Shown here piece by piece: positions 1-5,301 of a stretch of 6,411 nt of DNA; the stretch's first letter is position 1, and each line of letters starts with the position of its first letter. The notes beneath the pieces are model-generated. The model made no database searches, was not told the origin of the DNA, and saw nothing but the letters and a program-made list of their open reading frames with translations. Origin of the DNA: Alphaproteobacteria bacterium (GTDB lineage: Bacteria; Pseudomonadota; Alphaproteobacteria; Caulobacterales; Caulobacteraceae); contig JAGWSE010000270.1 of the NCBI GenBank assembly GCA_028869395.1, forward strand, positions 1 through 6,411, read 5' to 3'. Made by a program: the position numbers and the translations under genes.

Positions 1-753
1 CTGCGGCTGCCCGTGCGGATCGCGCAGCACCAGCGTAGAGACCGAGACGTCCGTCTTCGCGCCGCGATAGACCTCCTTCGCCGCTGAAAGCGGTTCGTCG
101 CGCCCGACCAGCTTGACGATATAGGGGTAGCCGGACTGGGTGACCTCGCCCTTCGTCCACTCGGTGGCGAGCGCCAGCGTGTCCCGGTCGATCCAGGTGA
201 CGTTCAGCTTGGCCTCGGGAAGGCTGAAGCCGCCGTCGACGAACCGACCGGCCTCGGCGTCGAACTCGCGAACGACCACCGCGTCCTTGCCGCCGTCGGA
301 CAGGCTTACGAGGCAGAGCCTGTCATCCGGCGGCAGGCAATCGGCGCCCTTGAACACCCAGTTGACGTTCTCGGCCTTCGCCAGAGCGTCGATGTCCAGG
401 AGCGTGCGGAACTGCGGTTCCTTCGTGCGGTAGCTGTCGAGCGTCGTGCTGCGCCAGAGCCCCTGGACGTGATCCTGGTCCTGCCAGAAGTCCCGCAAGG
501 TCCCGTCGCCCGCGAAATAGACGCCCGGAATGCGGTCCTTCGCGGTGACCAGCTTCAAGGCTTCGGCGTGGTTCGCCGCGTAGCGCGGATCATCCTGGAG
601 CTGCGGCAGGGAACGGGCGTTTTCGGCCCGCGCGAAGGCCAGCGCCCTCTTGCCCTCGATCTTCTCCATGTAGACGTAAGGGTCTTTCGAAGGCGCAGGC
701 GCCGCCGCCATCAGCATCACTCCGGCTGCGAGGATGAATCCGAAACGCATCAT
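1..753 (-). CDS. Prolyl oligopeptidase family (S9A) serine peptidase, N-terminal part only
   Basis: An open frame runs from ATG at 753 to the window edge: 251 codons without a stop. It starts with a probable signal peptide: MMRFG, then a hydrophobic stretch to about residue 18, then APAPSKD. The mature protein would therefore be periplasmic or exported. The following sequence matches the N-terminal region and seven-bladed propeller of bacterial S9A-type peptidases: DPYVYMEKIEGKRAL (24-38), ENARSL (44-49), KDRIPGVYF (72-80), FWQDQDHVQGLWRSTTLDSY (89-108), LLDIDALAKAENVNWVFKG (118-136), LSDGGKDAVVVREFD (151-165) and SGYPYIVK (207-214). Members hydrolyse peptide bonds, classically after proline in short peptides. 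The catalytic alpha/beta-hydrolase domain with Ser, Asp and His lies beyond position 1, so activity cannot be judged. A second ATG at 750 is an equal start candidate; no strong Shine-Dalgarno site precedes either. The 84-nt gap to the upstream small gene leaves open whether it has its own promoter. Confidence 0.88.
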   Translation of the reverse strand, partial: MMRFGFILAAGVMLMAAAPAPSKDPYVYMEKIEGKRALAFARAENARSLPQLQDDPRYAANHAEALKLVTAKDRIPGVYFAGDGTLRDFWQDQDHVQGLWRSTTLDSYRTKEPQFRTLLDIDALAKAENVNWVFKGADCLPPDDRLCLVSLSDGGKDAVVVREFDAEAGRFVDGGFSLPEAKLNVTWIDRDTLALATEWTKGEVTQSGYPYIVKLVGRDEPLSAAKEVYRGAKTDVSVSTLVLRDPHGQPQ

Positions 754-837
754 CCCGCGATAGGGGCGATGCTCGCGGCAAAGCTCAAGAGGTGAACGGC
801 AGATGCTCCGCCCCCTTGAGGACGGATCCGGACCCAG
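754..837. other. Short intergenic gap upstream of the S9 peptidase gene
   Basis: These 84 nt separate the end of the small membrane-protein gene from the peptidase start on the same strand. They hold an inverted repeat CTCAAG (784-789) / CTTGAG (815-820) with a 25-nt spacer, and an 8-bp palindrome CGGATCCG (823-830). No hairpin followed by a T-run is present, so no intrinsic terminator is visible. No convincing -35/-10 pair could be picked by eye. The gap could hold the peptidase promoter or be transcribed through. Confidence 0.35.
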
Positions 838-987
838 TCACCGGCCTCGTTCGCGCCAGATGGAGAGGGCGAGCTTCGGGCGGACCAGAAAGAGTCCGGT
901 CCAGACGATCACGGCCGCGGCCCGTCGGGCGCGGGCCCGCGGGCGAATGTCGGCTTCGTAGACGGCGGCATAGTCGACGGCGGTCAT
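838..987 (-). CDS. Small predicted membrane protein, 49 aa, function unknown
   Basis: ATG at 987 opens a 49-codon frame ending in TGA at 840-838. The start is preceded by GGAG with a 7-nt spacer (GGAGAACGCCC then ATG), a strong ribosome binding site. The protein begins MTAVDYAAVYEADIRPRARA and then has a hydrophobic stretch (about residues 22-43, AAAVIVWTGLFLVRPKLALS) interrupted by R-P-K near residues 36-38. It ends in the basic tail WRERGR. This fits one short transmembrane or membrane-surface helix with a basic N-terminal flank. It lies 29 nt after the stop of the WYL regulator on the same strand, so the two are probably co-transcribed. I do not recognise a family. A longer open frame on the same strand (785-1048) overlaps it, but that one begins inside the regulator gene and its product is arginine/proline-rich, typical of a shadow frame. 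The good ribosome site and sensible membrane-like composition favour the 49-aa reading. Confidence 0.6.
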   Translation of the reverse strand: MTAVDYAAVYEADIRPRARARRAAAVIVWTGLFLVRPKLALSIWRERGR

Positions 988-993
988 GGGCGT

Positions 994-1011
994 TCTCCAC
1001 ATCGGTGGAGA
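994..1011 (-). promoter_or_regulatory. Perfect hairpin over the Shine-Dalgarno site of the small membrane-protein gene
   Basis: TCTCCAC (994-1000) and GTGGAGA (1005-1011) are exact inverse complements separated by a 4-nt loop. In the minus-strand transcript the 3' arm GUGGAGA contains the GGAG ribosome binding site of the 49-aa gene. The stem lies between the regulator stop (1017) and the small gene start (987). It could limit translation of the small gene or act as a processing or attenuation element. No U-run follows, so it is not an ordinary intrinsic terminator. The structure is directly visible; the regulatory role is inferred. Confidence 0.45.
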
Positions 1012-1016
1012 CAGCG

Positions 1017-2015
1017 CTATTCGCCGGGTGCGACAGAACCGGTCGCATGAGCTTTGCGGGCGAGCTCGATCTGCTCGATCAGCAGGTCCTTCAGGCGCTG
1101 CGGCGCGACGACCTGCACCTGGTCGCCCCAGGTGAAGAGGTGCCAGGCGAGCTCGCGCATTCCGCTCGCCCGGAACCGCACCATCACCGATCCGTCCGCC
1201 TGCTGTTCGAGCGTCTGGTCCGAATGAAAGCGCCAGCGTAGCGCCCCTTCGGCCGAAGCCGGCAGGACGCGCAACACCACGTCCTCGGTGTCGTCCTGGT
1301 AGATGCCGAAGCTCTCGTCGGCGTAGTCCTGCAGGGAGAAGCCTTCGGGTCGCACGCCCGGTCTCCCGGTCGGGGTCACCTCCCGCATGCGGTCGAGCCG
1401 CCAGTTGCGAGGGCTCCCCTCGCGTTCCGCCGCCACCAGATAGTTCGCCCGACCGAATAGGATGCCATAGGGGATGACCTCGCGGGTGCGGCCAGGCTGC
1501 GAGCCGCCCTCGTAGCGGAAACTCAGGCTCGAGCCCGCCTTCAGCGCCTCGCGAATGGCGGACAGCACCGTTTCGTCTTCGAAGGGCCTGGGGCCCGCCT
1601 GGACGGCGATGGTCTCGGCCTGCAGCAGCGCCTCGAGGTCGGGGGCGAGGCGGCGGCGCGCGGCGGCGCGAGTGGCCGAGAGCACCTTCTGCTCCAGCGA
1701 GCGCAGCGCCTGCGCACGGGCGCCCGCCCCCTGACCCGCGAAGGTTTCGGCCGCGCTCTTCAACGCCGCCAGCTCCTCGGCCGTCGGCGCCTGGAAAAGG
1801 CCGTCCAGGCCCGCCGGGATGCGGAAGCGCCTGGTGGGCGGATCCTCCACCTCCTCCATCTGCGGAAACACCTCGCGGACAGCGTCGCGCATGCGCTCGG
1901 CCGTGCGCCGACCGACCCCGACCCGGTCGGCGATTTCGTCGAGGGTCAGTCCCTCGGCGGTGGAGGCGAGCAGGCGCGCCAGCTCGAGGAGTCGACCGGC
2001 CTTTTCATGGCGCAT
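1017..2015 (-). CDS. WYL-domain (YafY/PafBC-type) helix-turn-helix transcriptional regulator
   Basis: This 332-aa protein has the three-part layout of WYL regulators. An N-terminal helix-turn-helix occupies about residues 1-65 (LTLDEIADRVGVGRRTAERM at 23-42). A WYL domain spans about residues 145-216 (LSFRYEG at 164-170, IPYGILFGRANYLVA at 181-195, NWRLDRM at 204-210). A C-terminal WCX region spans about residues 243-317 (DVVLRVLP, then ELAWHLFTWGDQVQVVAP and RLKDLL). WYL regulators bind DNA and sense a ligand, which for some members (for example DriD of Caulobacter) is single-stranded DNA; the ligand here is unknown. The naming motif reads N-Y-L at 191-193 instead of W-Y-L. The start at 2015 gives the usual N-terminus but has only a weak Shine-Dalgarno site. 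The gene is divergent from the 95-aa gene across 76 nt and is followed by the small membrane-protein gene. Its targets are not evident; one or both neighbours is the simplest guess. Confidence 0.9.
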   Translation of the reverse strand: MRHEKAGRLLELARLLASTAEGLTLDEIADRVGVGRRTAERMRDAVREVFPQMEEVEDPPTRRFRIPAGLDGLFQAPTAEELAALKSAAETFAGQGAGARAQALRSLEQKVLSATRAAARRRLAPDLEALLQAETIAVQAGPRPFEDETVLSAIREALKAGSSLSFRYEGGSQPGRTREVIPYGILFGRANYLVAAEREGSPRNWRLDRMREVTPTGRPGVRPEGFSLQDYADESFGIYQDDTEDVVLRVLPASAEGALRWRFHSDQTLEQQADGSVMVRFRASGMRELAWHLFTWGDQVQVVAPQRLKDLLIEQIELARKAHATGSVAPGE

Positions 2016-2091
2016 GGAAACTTACGTCCGTTTCTGTCGTAGCGCCCCATCAGAACCGAACCATCGACAACCCGCAACGGAGTTTCGAGCG
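2016..2091. promoter_or_regulatory. Divergent control region between the WYL regulator and the 95-aa gene
   Basis: These 76 nt must hold start signals for both genes. GAAAC (2017-2021) and GTTTC (2030-2034) form a 5-bp inverted repeat with an 8-nt spacer just upstream of the regulator ATG, a possible autoregulatory operator. A tandem GAACC-GAACC lies at 2053-2062. On the minus strand GCTACGAC (2043-2036) resembles the alphaproteobacterial -10 consensus GCTANAWC, but I found no TTGAC-like -35 at proper spacing. On the plus strand GGAG (2079-2082) is the ribosome binding site of the 95-aa gene. Assignments other than the ribosome site are tentative. Confidence 0.4.
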
Positions 2092-2379
2092 ATGGCCTCC
2101 TACCGCGCGTTCCGCCCCGCCTACGCCCGCCGGGCCCGCCAGCTCCCGCAGGTGGAGCGCGCCGCCCTCCCGGCGGCCGTGGTCGACGCGGTGCTTCGCT
2201 TCCACGACGAGGAGCAGGACCAGGGAGCGGGCCGTACCCTGCTGCGGCTTTCCCACGACCGCCTCCGCGACCGTGAGATCCGCGCAGCGCTCGGCGCCCT
2301 GACCGAGCGCGCCGCGAACGTCTCGATCCTCTGGAACGAGCGGGAGGGCGAGATCATCCGCGTCCTGGAAGCGGCCTAG
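2092..2379 (+). CDS. Hypothetical protein, 95 aa, predicted helical and cytoplasmic
   Basis: ATG at 2092 is preceded by GGAG (2079-2082) with a 9-nt spacer and opens 95 codons ending at TAG 2379. The reading frame stays open further upstream, but that part runs through the regulator on the other strand and has shadow-like composition, so the 2092 start is preferred. The protein starts MASYRAFRPAYARRARQLPQ and ends WNEREGEIIRVLEAA. It is rich in Arg, Ala, Leu and Glu, and appears largely alpha-helical with no signal peptide or membrane segment. Basic residues cluster in the first 20 positions, and a charged central part contains RFHDEEQDQG (36-45). I do not recognise a family. It is divergent from the WYL regulator and convergent, 30 nt apart, with the DUF6285 gene. 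It may be a target of the regulator, but nothing in the sequence proves this. Confidence 0.65.
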   Translation: MASYRAFRPAYARRARQLPQVERAALPAAVVDAVLRFHDEEQDQGAGRTLLRLSHDRLRDREIRAALGALTERAANVSILWNEREGEIIRVLEAA

Positions 2380-2409
2380 CCGGAAGCACTCCCTGCGCAG
2401 AGCCTGGCA

Positions 2410-2766
2410 TCACGGCCCCTCGTACTTGTAGGAGGGCTGGTCGATGGCGAGCTGGTCGAGGACGTTCCCTCGCAGAGTGGCCAGCAAGCCTGGGGTGGCG
2501 ACGCCCATCTCGCCCGCCCGCAGCTTCTCGCAGAGCTCCCAGTTCAGACCGCGGTAGTTCCCTCCGTGGCCGAGGATCGCCTCCAGCCGCTCGACCGCCG
2601 CCGCCTGGGCCTGGTCGCCCAGGGTGAGCTCGCGCGTGACGGCCGCCAGCGCGTTGGCGGCCACGCGGGCCAGGAACTGGTTGCGCGGATCGAGCTGCGG
2701 ACGGACCTGCTCGATCCACCGGCCGACCGCTTCCGTCAGTTCTTCGGGTTTCGGGTGAGTGATCAA
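2410..2766 (-). CDS. DUF6285 protein, LvaB-like partner of the adjacent kinase
   Basis: The product is 118 aa if it starts at TTG 2766. That start is chosen because GGAGG (2778-2774) lies 7 nt upstream and the TTG overlaps the kinase stop as TTGA, a classical translational-coupling arrangement. The conserved protein also begins here (ITHPKPEELTEAVGRWIEQV); a longer open frame to 2922 only adds kinase shadow sequence. Features matching DUF6285 are PEELTEAV near the N-terminus, RNQFLARVAANALAAVTREL (about 28-47), NWELCEKLRAGEM (about 78-90) and the C-terminal segment LLATLRGNVLDQLAIDQPSY. It looks helical and cytoplasmic. Proteins of this type commonly sit next to an APH-like kinase and an acyl-CoA dehydrogenase. 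In P. putida the small LvaB is needed for LvaA kinase function; I recall LvaB as this same family, which could not be checked here. The likely role is to bind or stabilise the kinase. No catalytic motif is visible. Confidence 0.82.
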   Translation of the reverse strand: MITHPKPEELTEAVGRWIEQVRPQLDPRNQFLARVAANALAAVTRELTLGDQAQAAAVERLEAILGHGGNYRGLNWELCEKLRAGEMGVATPGLLATLRGNVLDQLAIDQPSYKYEGP

Positions 2767-3758
2767 AGGCCCGCCTCCAGAATGTTGAGCAGGTCGATCT
2801 CGGTCTCGGAGACGCGCCGGCCGATCATCGGCCGCTCGACGGACGCCTCGGCGCCGGTCGCCCAGCTCGAATACATCATCAGGCACATGACGCCCCATTT
2901 CAGGCTGCCCAGCGCCTGCCAATAGCGGACACGGCCCAGGGGGACCGGTTCTCCGCCCGCGGATTCATATCCGGCCAGCAGGTCCTCGTAGTCGCCGAAG
3001 CCCCCGACCGGCCTGTCTGGCCGGCCGAAGCGCCAGGAGTTGACGCAAATCCAGCCCAGGTCCTCGGCCGGATCGCCGAGGTGTGACAGCTCCCAGTCGA
3101 GAACGGCCGCCAGACCCTTCTCGGGATCGACGATCAGATTGCCGTTCCGGAAATCGCCGTGGAGCAGGACGGGCCTTCGCGCTTCGGGCAGGTGATCGCG
3201 CAGGTGCCGGAACGCGAGTTCGAGCACAGGGCGCTCGGCGCCGCTCGTTCGATAGGCTTCTTCGTACCGGTCGAGCTCGACCGCGGCGTCGGCGGTCTTC
3301 AGGTGCGCCTGCGCCGGCGGCGACACGCTATGGATCCTCGCCAGCACCTCGCCGCACTGGCGTGCCAGCAGCGGCCGCACGGCGTCGAACTTCGGATCGG
3401 TGTTGATCCGGCGCCCCAGCGTCTCGCCGGCCACACGGCGTGTGACATGGGCCTCCCCCAGGCCGTCGGCCTCGTCGCAAAGGTGGACAAGGGGCGGCGC
3501 AGGCGCGCCCTTCGCCCGCACGGCGGAGATCAGGGCGGCTTCGGCCGCAAGGCTGGTCGAGCGCGAATTCTCCGGATCGAACGGTCCCGAGCGCCGCCGC
3601 AGGATCATCTCCTCGCGGCCCTTCGGACCCTCGATGGCGAAGGCCCAGGTTTCCATGCTGGCCCCGCCGGTCAGCCGCTGGGCTTCCGCGGCGCGCGCGC
3701 CCTTTCCGGCCAGCCGGACAGCGAGCCTCGACAAGGCGGCGGGGACGTCCACACTCAT
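2763..3758 (-). CDS. APH-like phosphotransferase family kinase (LvaA / ACAD10-ACAD11 kinase-domain type)
   Basis: This 331-aa protein has a protein-kinase-like phosphotransferase fold. The N-lobe glycine-rich turn is LTGGASMETW (29-38). MILRR (51-55) lies where aminoglycoside kinases carry the ATP-contacting lysine; arginine at this point is usual in this subfamily. The catalytic loop is HGDFRNGN (200-207), with D202 as predicted catalytic base and N207 binding metal. The metal-binding DWE (221-223) sits within AVLDWELSHLGDPAEDLGW. Despite the family name it is unlikely to act on antibiotics: the HGDFRNGNLIVD and DWELSHLGDPAEDLGW signatures are those of bacterial proteins linked to acyl-CoA dehydrogenases, and of the ACAD10/11 kinase domains. 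LvaA of P. putida phosphorylates 4-hydroxyvaleryl-CoA, so a hydroxyacyl-CoA substrate is inferred. The stop overlaps the DUF6285 start by 4 nt. The dehydrogenase gene is divergent upstream. ATG 3758 has only a weak Shine-Dalgarno site. Confidence 0.9.
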   Translation of the reverse strand: MSVDVPAALSRLAVRLAGKGARAAEAQRLTGGASMETWAFAIEGPKGREEMILRRRSGPFDPENSRSTSLAAEAALISAVRAKGAPAPPLVHLCDEADGLGEAHVTRRVAGETLGRRINTDPKFDAVRPLLARQCGEVLARIHSVSPPAQAHLKTADAAVELDRYEEAYRTSGAERPVLELAFRHLRDHLPEARRPVLLHGDFRNGNLIVDPEKGLAAVLDWELSHLGDPAEDLGWICVNSWRFGRPDRPVGGFGDYEDLLAGYESAGGEPVPLGRVRYWQALGSLKWGVMCLMMYSSWATGAEASVERPMIGRRVSETEIDLLNILEAGL

Positions 3759-3876
3759 GACCCGACGGAAGCCCTTTCGTGGTCTAAGCTTGGGATGTGG
3801 CGGCCTGGGGCCGCGCTTGTAAACCGATCACGCGACGGAAGGCGGCCGCAGACCGCCGCACTCGAGGAAACGAGCC
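3759..3876. promoter_or_regulatory. Divergent control region between kinase and acyl-CoA dehydrogenase genes
   Basis: These 118 nt carry the start signals of both arms of the module. CGACGGAAG occurs twice in direct orientation (3763-3771 and 3833-3841), 70 bp apart, one copy next to each gene. A perfect hairpin GCGGCC-TGG-GGCCGC sits between them (3800-3814), flanked by AAGC (3786-3789) and GCTT (3815-3818). A second GC-rich repeat, GGCGG (3841-3845) / CCGCC (3853-3857), lies just before the dehydrogenase ribosome site GAGGAAA (3864-3870). No clear -35/-10 pair was found by eye in either direction. The layout suggests shared control of both transcripts; which regulator binds is unknown. Confidence 0.45.
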
Positions 3877-5301
3877 ATGGATTTCGACCTTCCCCCGCAG
3901 CTTTCCGAGTACCTGGACGAGCTGGACGCCTTCATCGAGCGCGAGATCAAGCCGCTGGAGCAGCAGGACGACAACATCCGCTTCTTCGACCACCGGCGGG
4001 AATACGAGCGCACCGACTGGGATAAGGGCGGCCTCCCGAAGAAGGAATGGGAAGAGCTTCTCGCGGAAGCGCGCCGCCGGGCCGATGCCGCCGGGCACCT
4101 GCGCTACGGCTGGCCGAAGGAGCTGGGCGGCAAGGGTGGCACGCAGCTCGACTTGGCGGTGATCCGTGAGCACCTCGCCTCGAAGGGGCTGGGCCTGCAC
4201 AATGACCTGCAGAACGAGCACTCCATCGTCGGCAACAACCCCTTCATCCTGATGTTCAAGGAGTTTGCGACCAACGAGCAGTACGACCGCTACGCGGACG
4301 ACCTGCTGGGCGGCAAGCTTCGCACTGGATTCGGGCTGACCGAGCCGTACCACGGCTCCGACGCCACCTTCATGGAAACGACCGCGATCCGCCAGGACAG
4401 GGACGGCAAGCCCGGCTGGCTGATCCGGGGCGAAAAGATGTGGACGACGGGCATGCACGTGGCGACCCACTGCATGGTCTTCGCCCGGACGTCCGGAGAG
4501 GACGGAGACGCTGCGGGCATCACCTGCTTCATCGTGCCGGCCGATACGCCGGGCGTGAAGGTCGAGGAGTACCTGTGGACCTTCAACATGCCGACCGACC
4601 ACCCGCGGGTGAGCTTCACCGACGTCTGGGTGCCTGAGGATTCCTACTGGGGCCAGATCGGCGGCGGCCTGGCGCTCGGCCAGAGCTTCGTGCACCAGAA
4701 CCGGATCCGGCAGGCGGCCTCCTCACTGGGCGCCGCGGTCTACTGCATCAACGAGAGCGTGAAGTACGCCCGGATGCGCAAGCCCTTCGGCAAGGCGCTG
4801 GCGGAGAACCAGGCGATCCAGTGGCCGCTCGTCGAGCTCGCCACCCAGGCCGAGGCGCTCAGGCTGCTGATCCGCAAGACCGCCTGGCAGATGGACCGGA
4901 TGGACCACAAGGAGATCGAGCGGACGATCTCCGACAAGGTCTCGATGTGCAACTACTGGGGAAACCGGCTGGTCTGCGAGGCGGCCGACCGGGCCATGCA
5001 AGTGCATGGCGGGATCGGCTACTCCCGCCACAAGCCCTTCGAGCACATCTACCGCCACCACCGCCGCTACCGGATCACCGAGGGCTCGGAGGAAATCCAG
5101 ATGAGGAAGGTCGCGGCCTATCTGTTCGGCTACCTGGGGCCGAAGCGGAAGGAGATGTCGAACCTCACCTGGGACGACGTGGACTACCGCCAGAGCGACC
5201 GGCCGACGGAGTCCGAACGTGCGGCGACCGACAAGGCGACGAAGCACGAAGAGGCGGGCGTCAAGGACGACTACGTCCAGCCGATCCCGGCGCGGCCCTA
5301 G
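3877..5301 (+). CDS. Acyl-CoA dehydrogenase family flavoprotein (LvaC / ACAD10-ACAD11-like context)
   Basis: ATG 3877 follows GAGGAAA with good spacing; the product is 474 aa. The acyl-CoA dehydrogenase fold is clear: an N-terminal helical domain (about 1-148), then the FAD/substrate beta domain with GFGLTEPYHGSDATF (151-165) and IRGEKMWTTGMHVATH (183-198), then a C-terminal helical domain with YARMRKPFGKALAENQAIQW (297-316), MQVHGGIGYS (374-383) and RITEGSEEIQMRKVA (399-413). E402 aligns with the catalytic glutamate of medium-chain type enzymes. Ordinary members oxidise acyl-CoA to trans-2-enoyl-CoA and pass electrons to ETF. In the LvaC and ACAD11 systems the enzyme instead completes conversion of a phosphoacyl-CoA to an enoyl-CoA. 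The neighbouring kinase and DUF6285 genes favour that role, but substrate is not readable from sequence. Residues beyond about 425 form a charged, probably flexible tail. The stop interlocks with that of the convergent Mur ligase gene. Confidence 0.93.
   Translation: MDFDLPPQLSEYLDELDAFIEREIKPLEQQDDNIRFFDHRREYERTDWDKGGLPKKEWEELLAEARRRADAAGHLRYGWPKELGGKGGTQLDLAVIREHLASKGLGLHNDLQNEHSIVGNNPFILMFKEFATNEQYDRYADDLLGGKLRTGFGLTEPYHGSDATFMETTAIRQDRDGKPGWLIRGEKMWTTGMHVATHCMVFARTSGEDGDAAGITCFIVPADTPGVKVEEYLWTFNMPTDHPRVSFTDVWVPEDSYWGQIGGGLALGQSFVHQNRIRQAASSLGAAVYCINESVKYARMRKPFGKALAENQAIQWPLVELATQAEALRLLIRKTAWQMDRMDHKEIERTISDKVSMCNYWGNRLVCEAADRAMQVHGGIGYSRHKPFEHIYRHHRRYRITEGSEEIQMRKVAAYLFGYLGPKRKEMSNLTWDDVDYRQSDRPTESERAATDKATKHEEAGVKDDYVQPIPARP
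5298..5301. other. Interlocked convergent stop codons in CTAG
   Basis: The self-complementary tetramer CTAG supplies the TAG stop of the acyl-CoA dehydrogenase (5299-5301, plus) and the TAG stop of the Mur ligase (5300-5298, minus). The genes overlap tail to tail by 4 nt, leaving no room for a separate terminator; the flanking bases are GC-rich without a T-run. Confidence 0.9.

Noticed and set aside
785..1048. 87-codon minus-strand open frame overlapping the small membrane-protein gene
   Set aside because: It begins inside the WYL regulator, lacks a ribosome site, and its arginine/proline-rich product looks like a shadow frame. The 49-aa frame has a strong Shine-Dalgarno site and a plausible membrane composition.
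792..1241. 149-codon plus-strand open frame
   Set aside because: It is antisense to the WYL regulator and small gene, very arginine-rich with no recognisable motif, as expected for non-coding frames in high-G+C DNA.
1819..2091. N-terminal extension of the 95-aa protein
   Set aside because: It is antisense to the regulator's DNA-binding domain, and is Ser/Arg-rich and low in complexity. A proper ribosome site exists for ATG 2092.
2380..2409. Bidirectional terminator between the convergent 95-aa and DUF6285 genes
   Set aside because: Only a loopless 8-bp palindrome CTGCGCAG (2393-2400) is present, with no T-run on either side.
2763..3758. Aminoglycoside resistance gene
   Set aside because: The kinase fold is shared with aminoglycoside phosphotransferases, but the specific motifs and the acyl-CoA dehydrogenase and DUF6285 neighbours point to acyl-CoA metabolism.
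3159..4025. 288-codon plus-strand open frame
   Set aside because: It runs antisense through the kinase and across the divergent control region into the dehydrogenase in the wrong frame; there is no domain signature.
3784..4695. 303-codon minus-strand open frame
   Set aside because: It mirrors the dehydrogenase coding frame; the product is Val/Leu/Arg/His-rich with no family motif, whereas the plus strand has clear acyl-CoA dehydrogenase motifs throughout.
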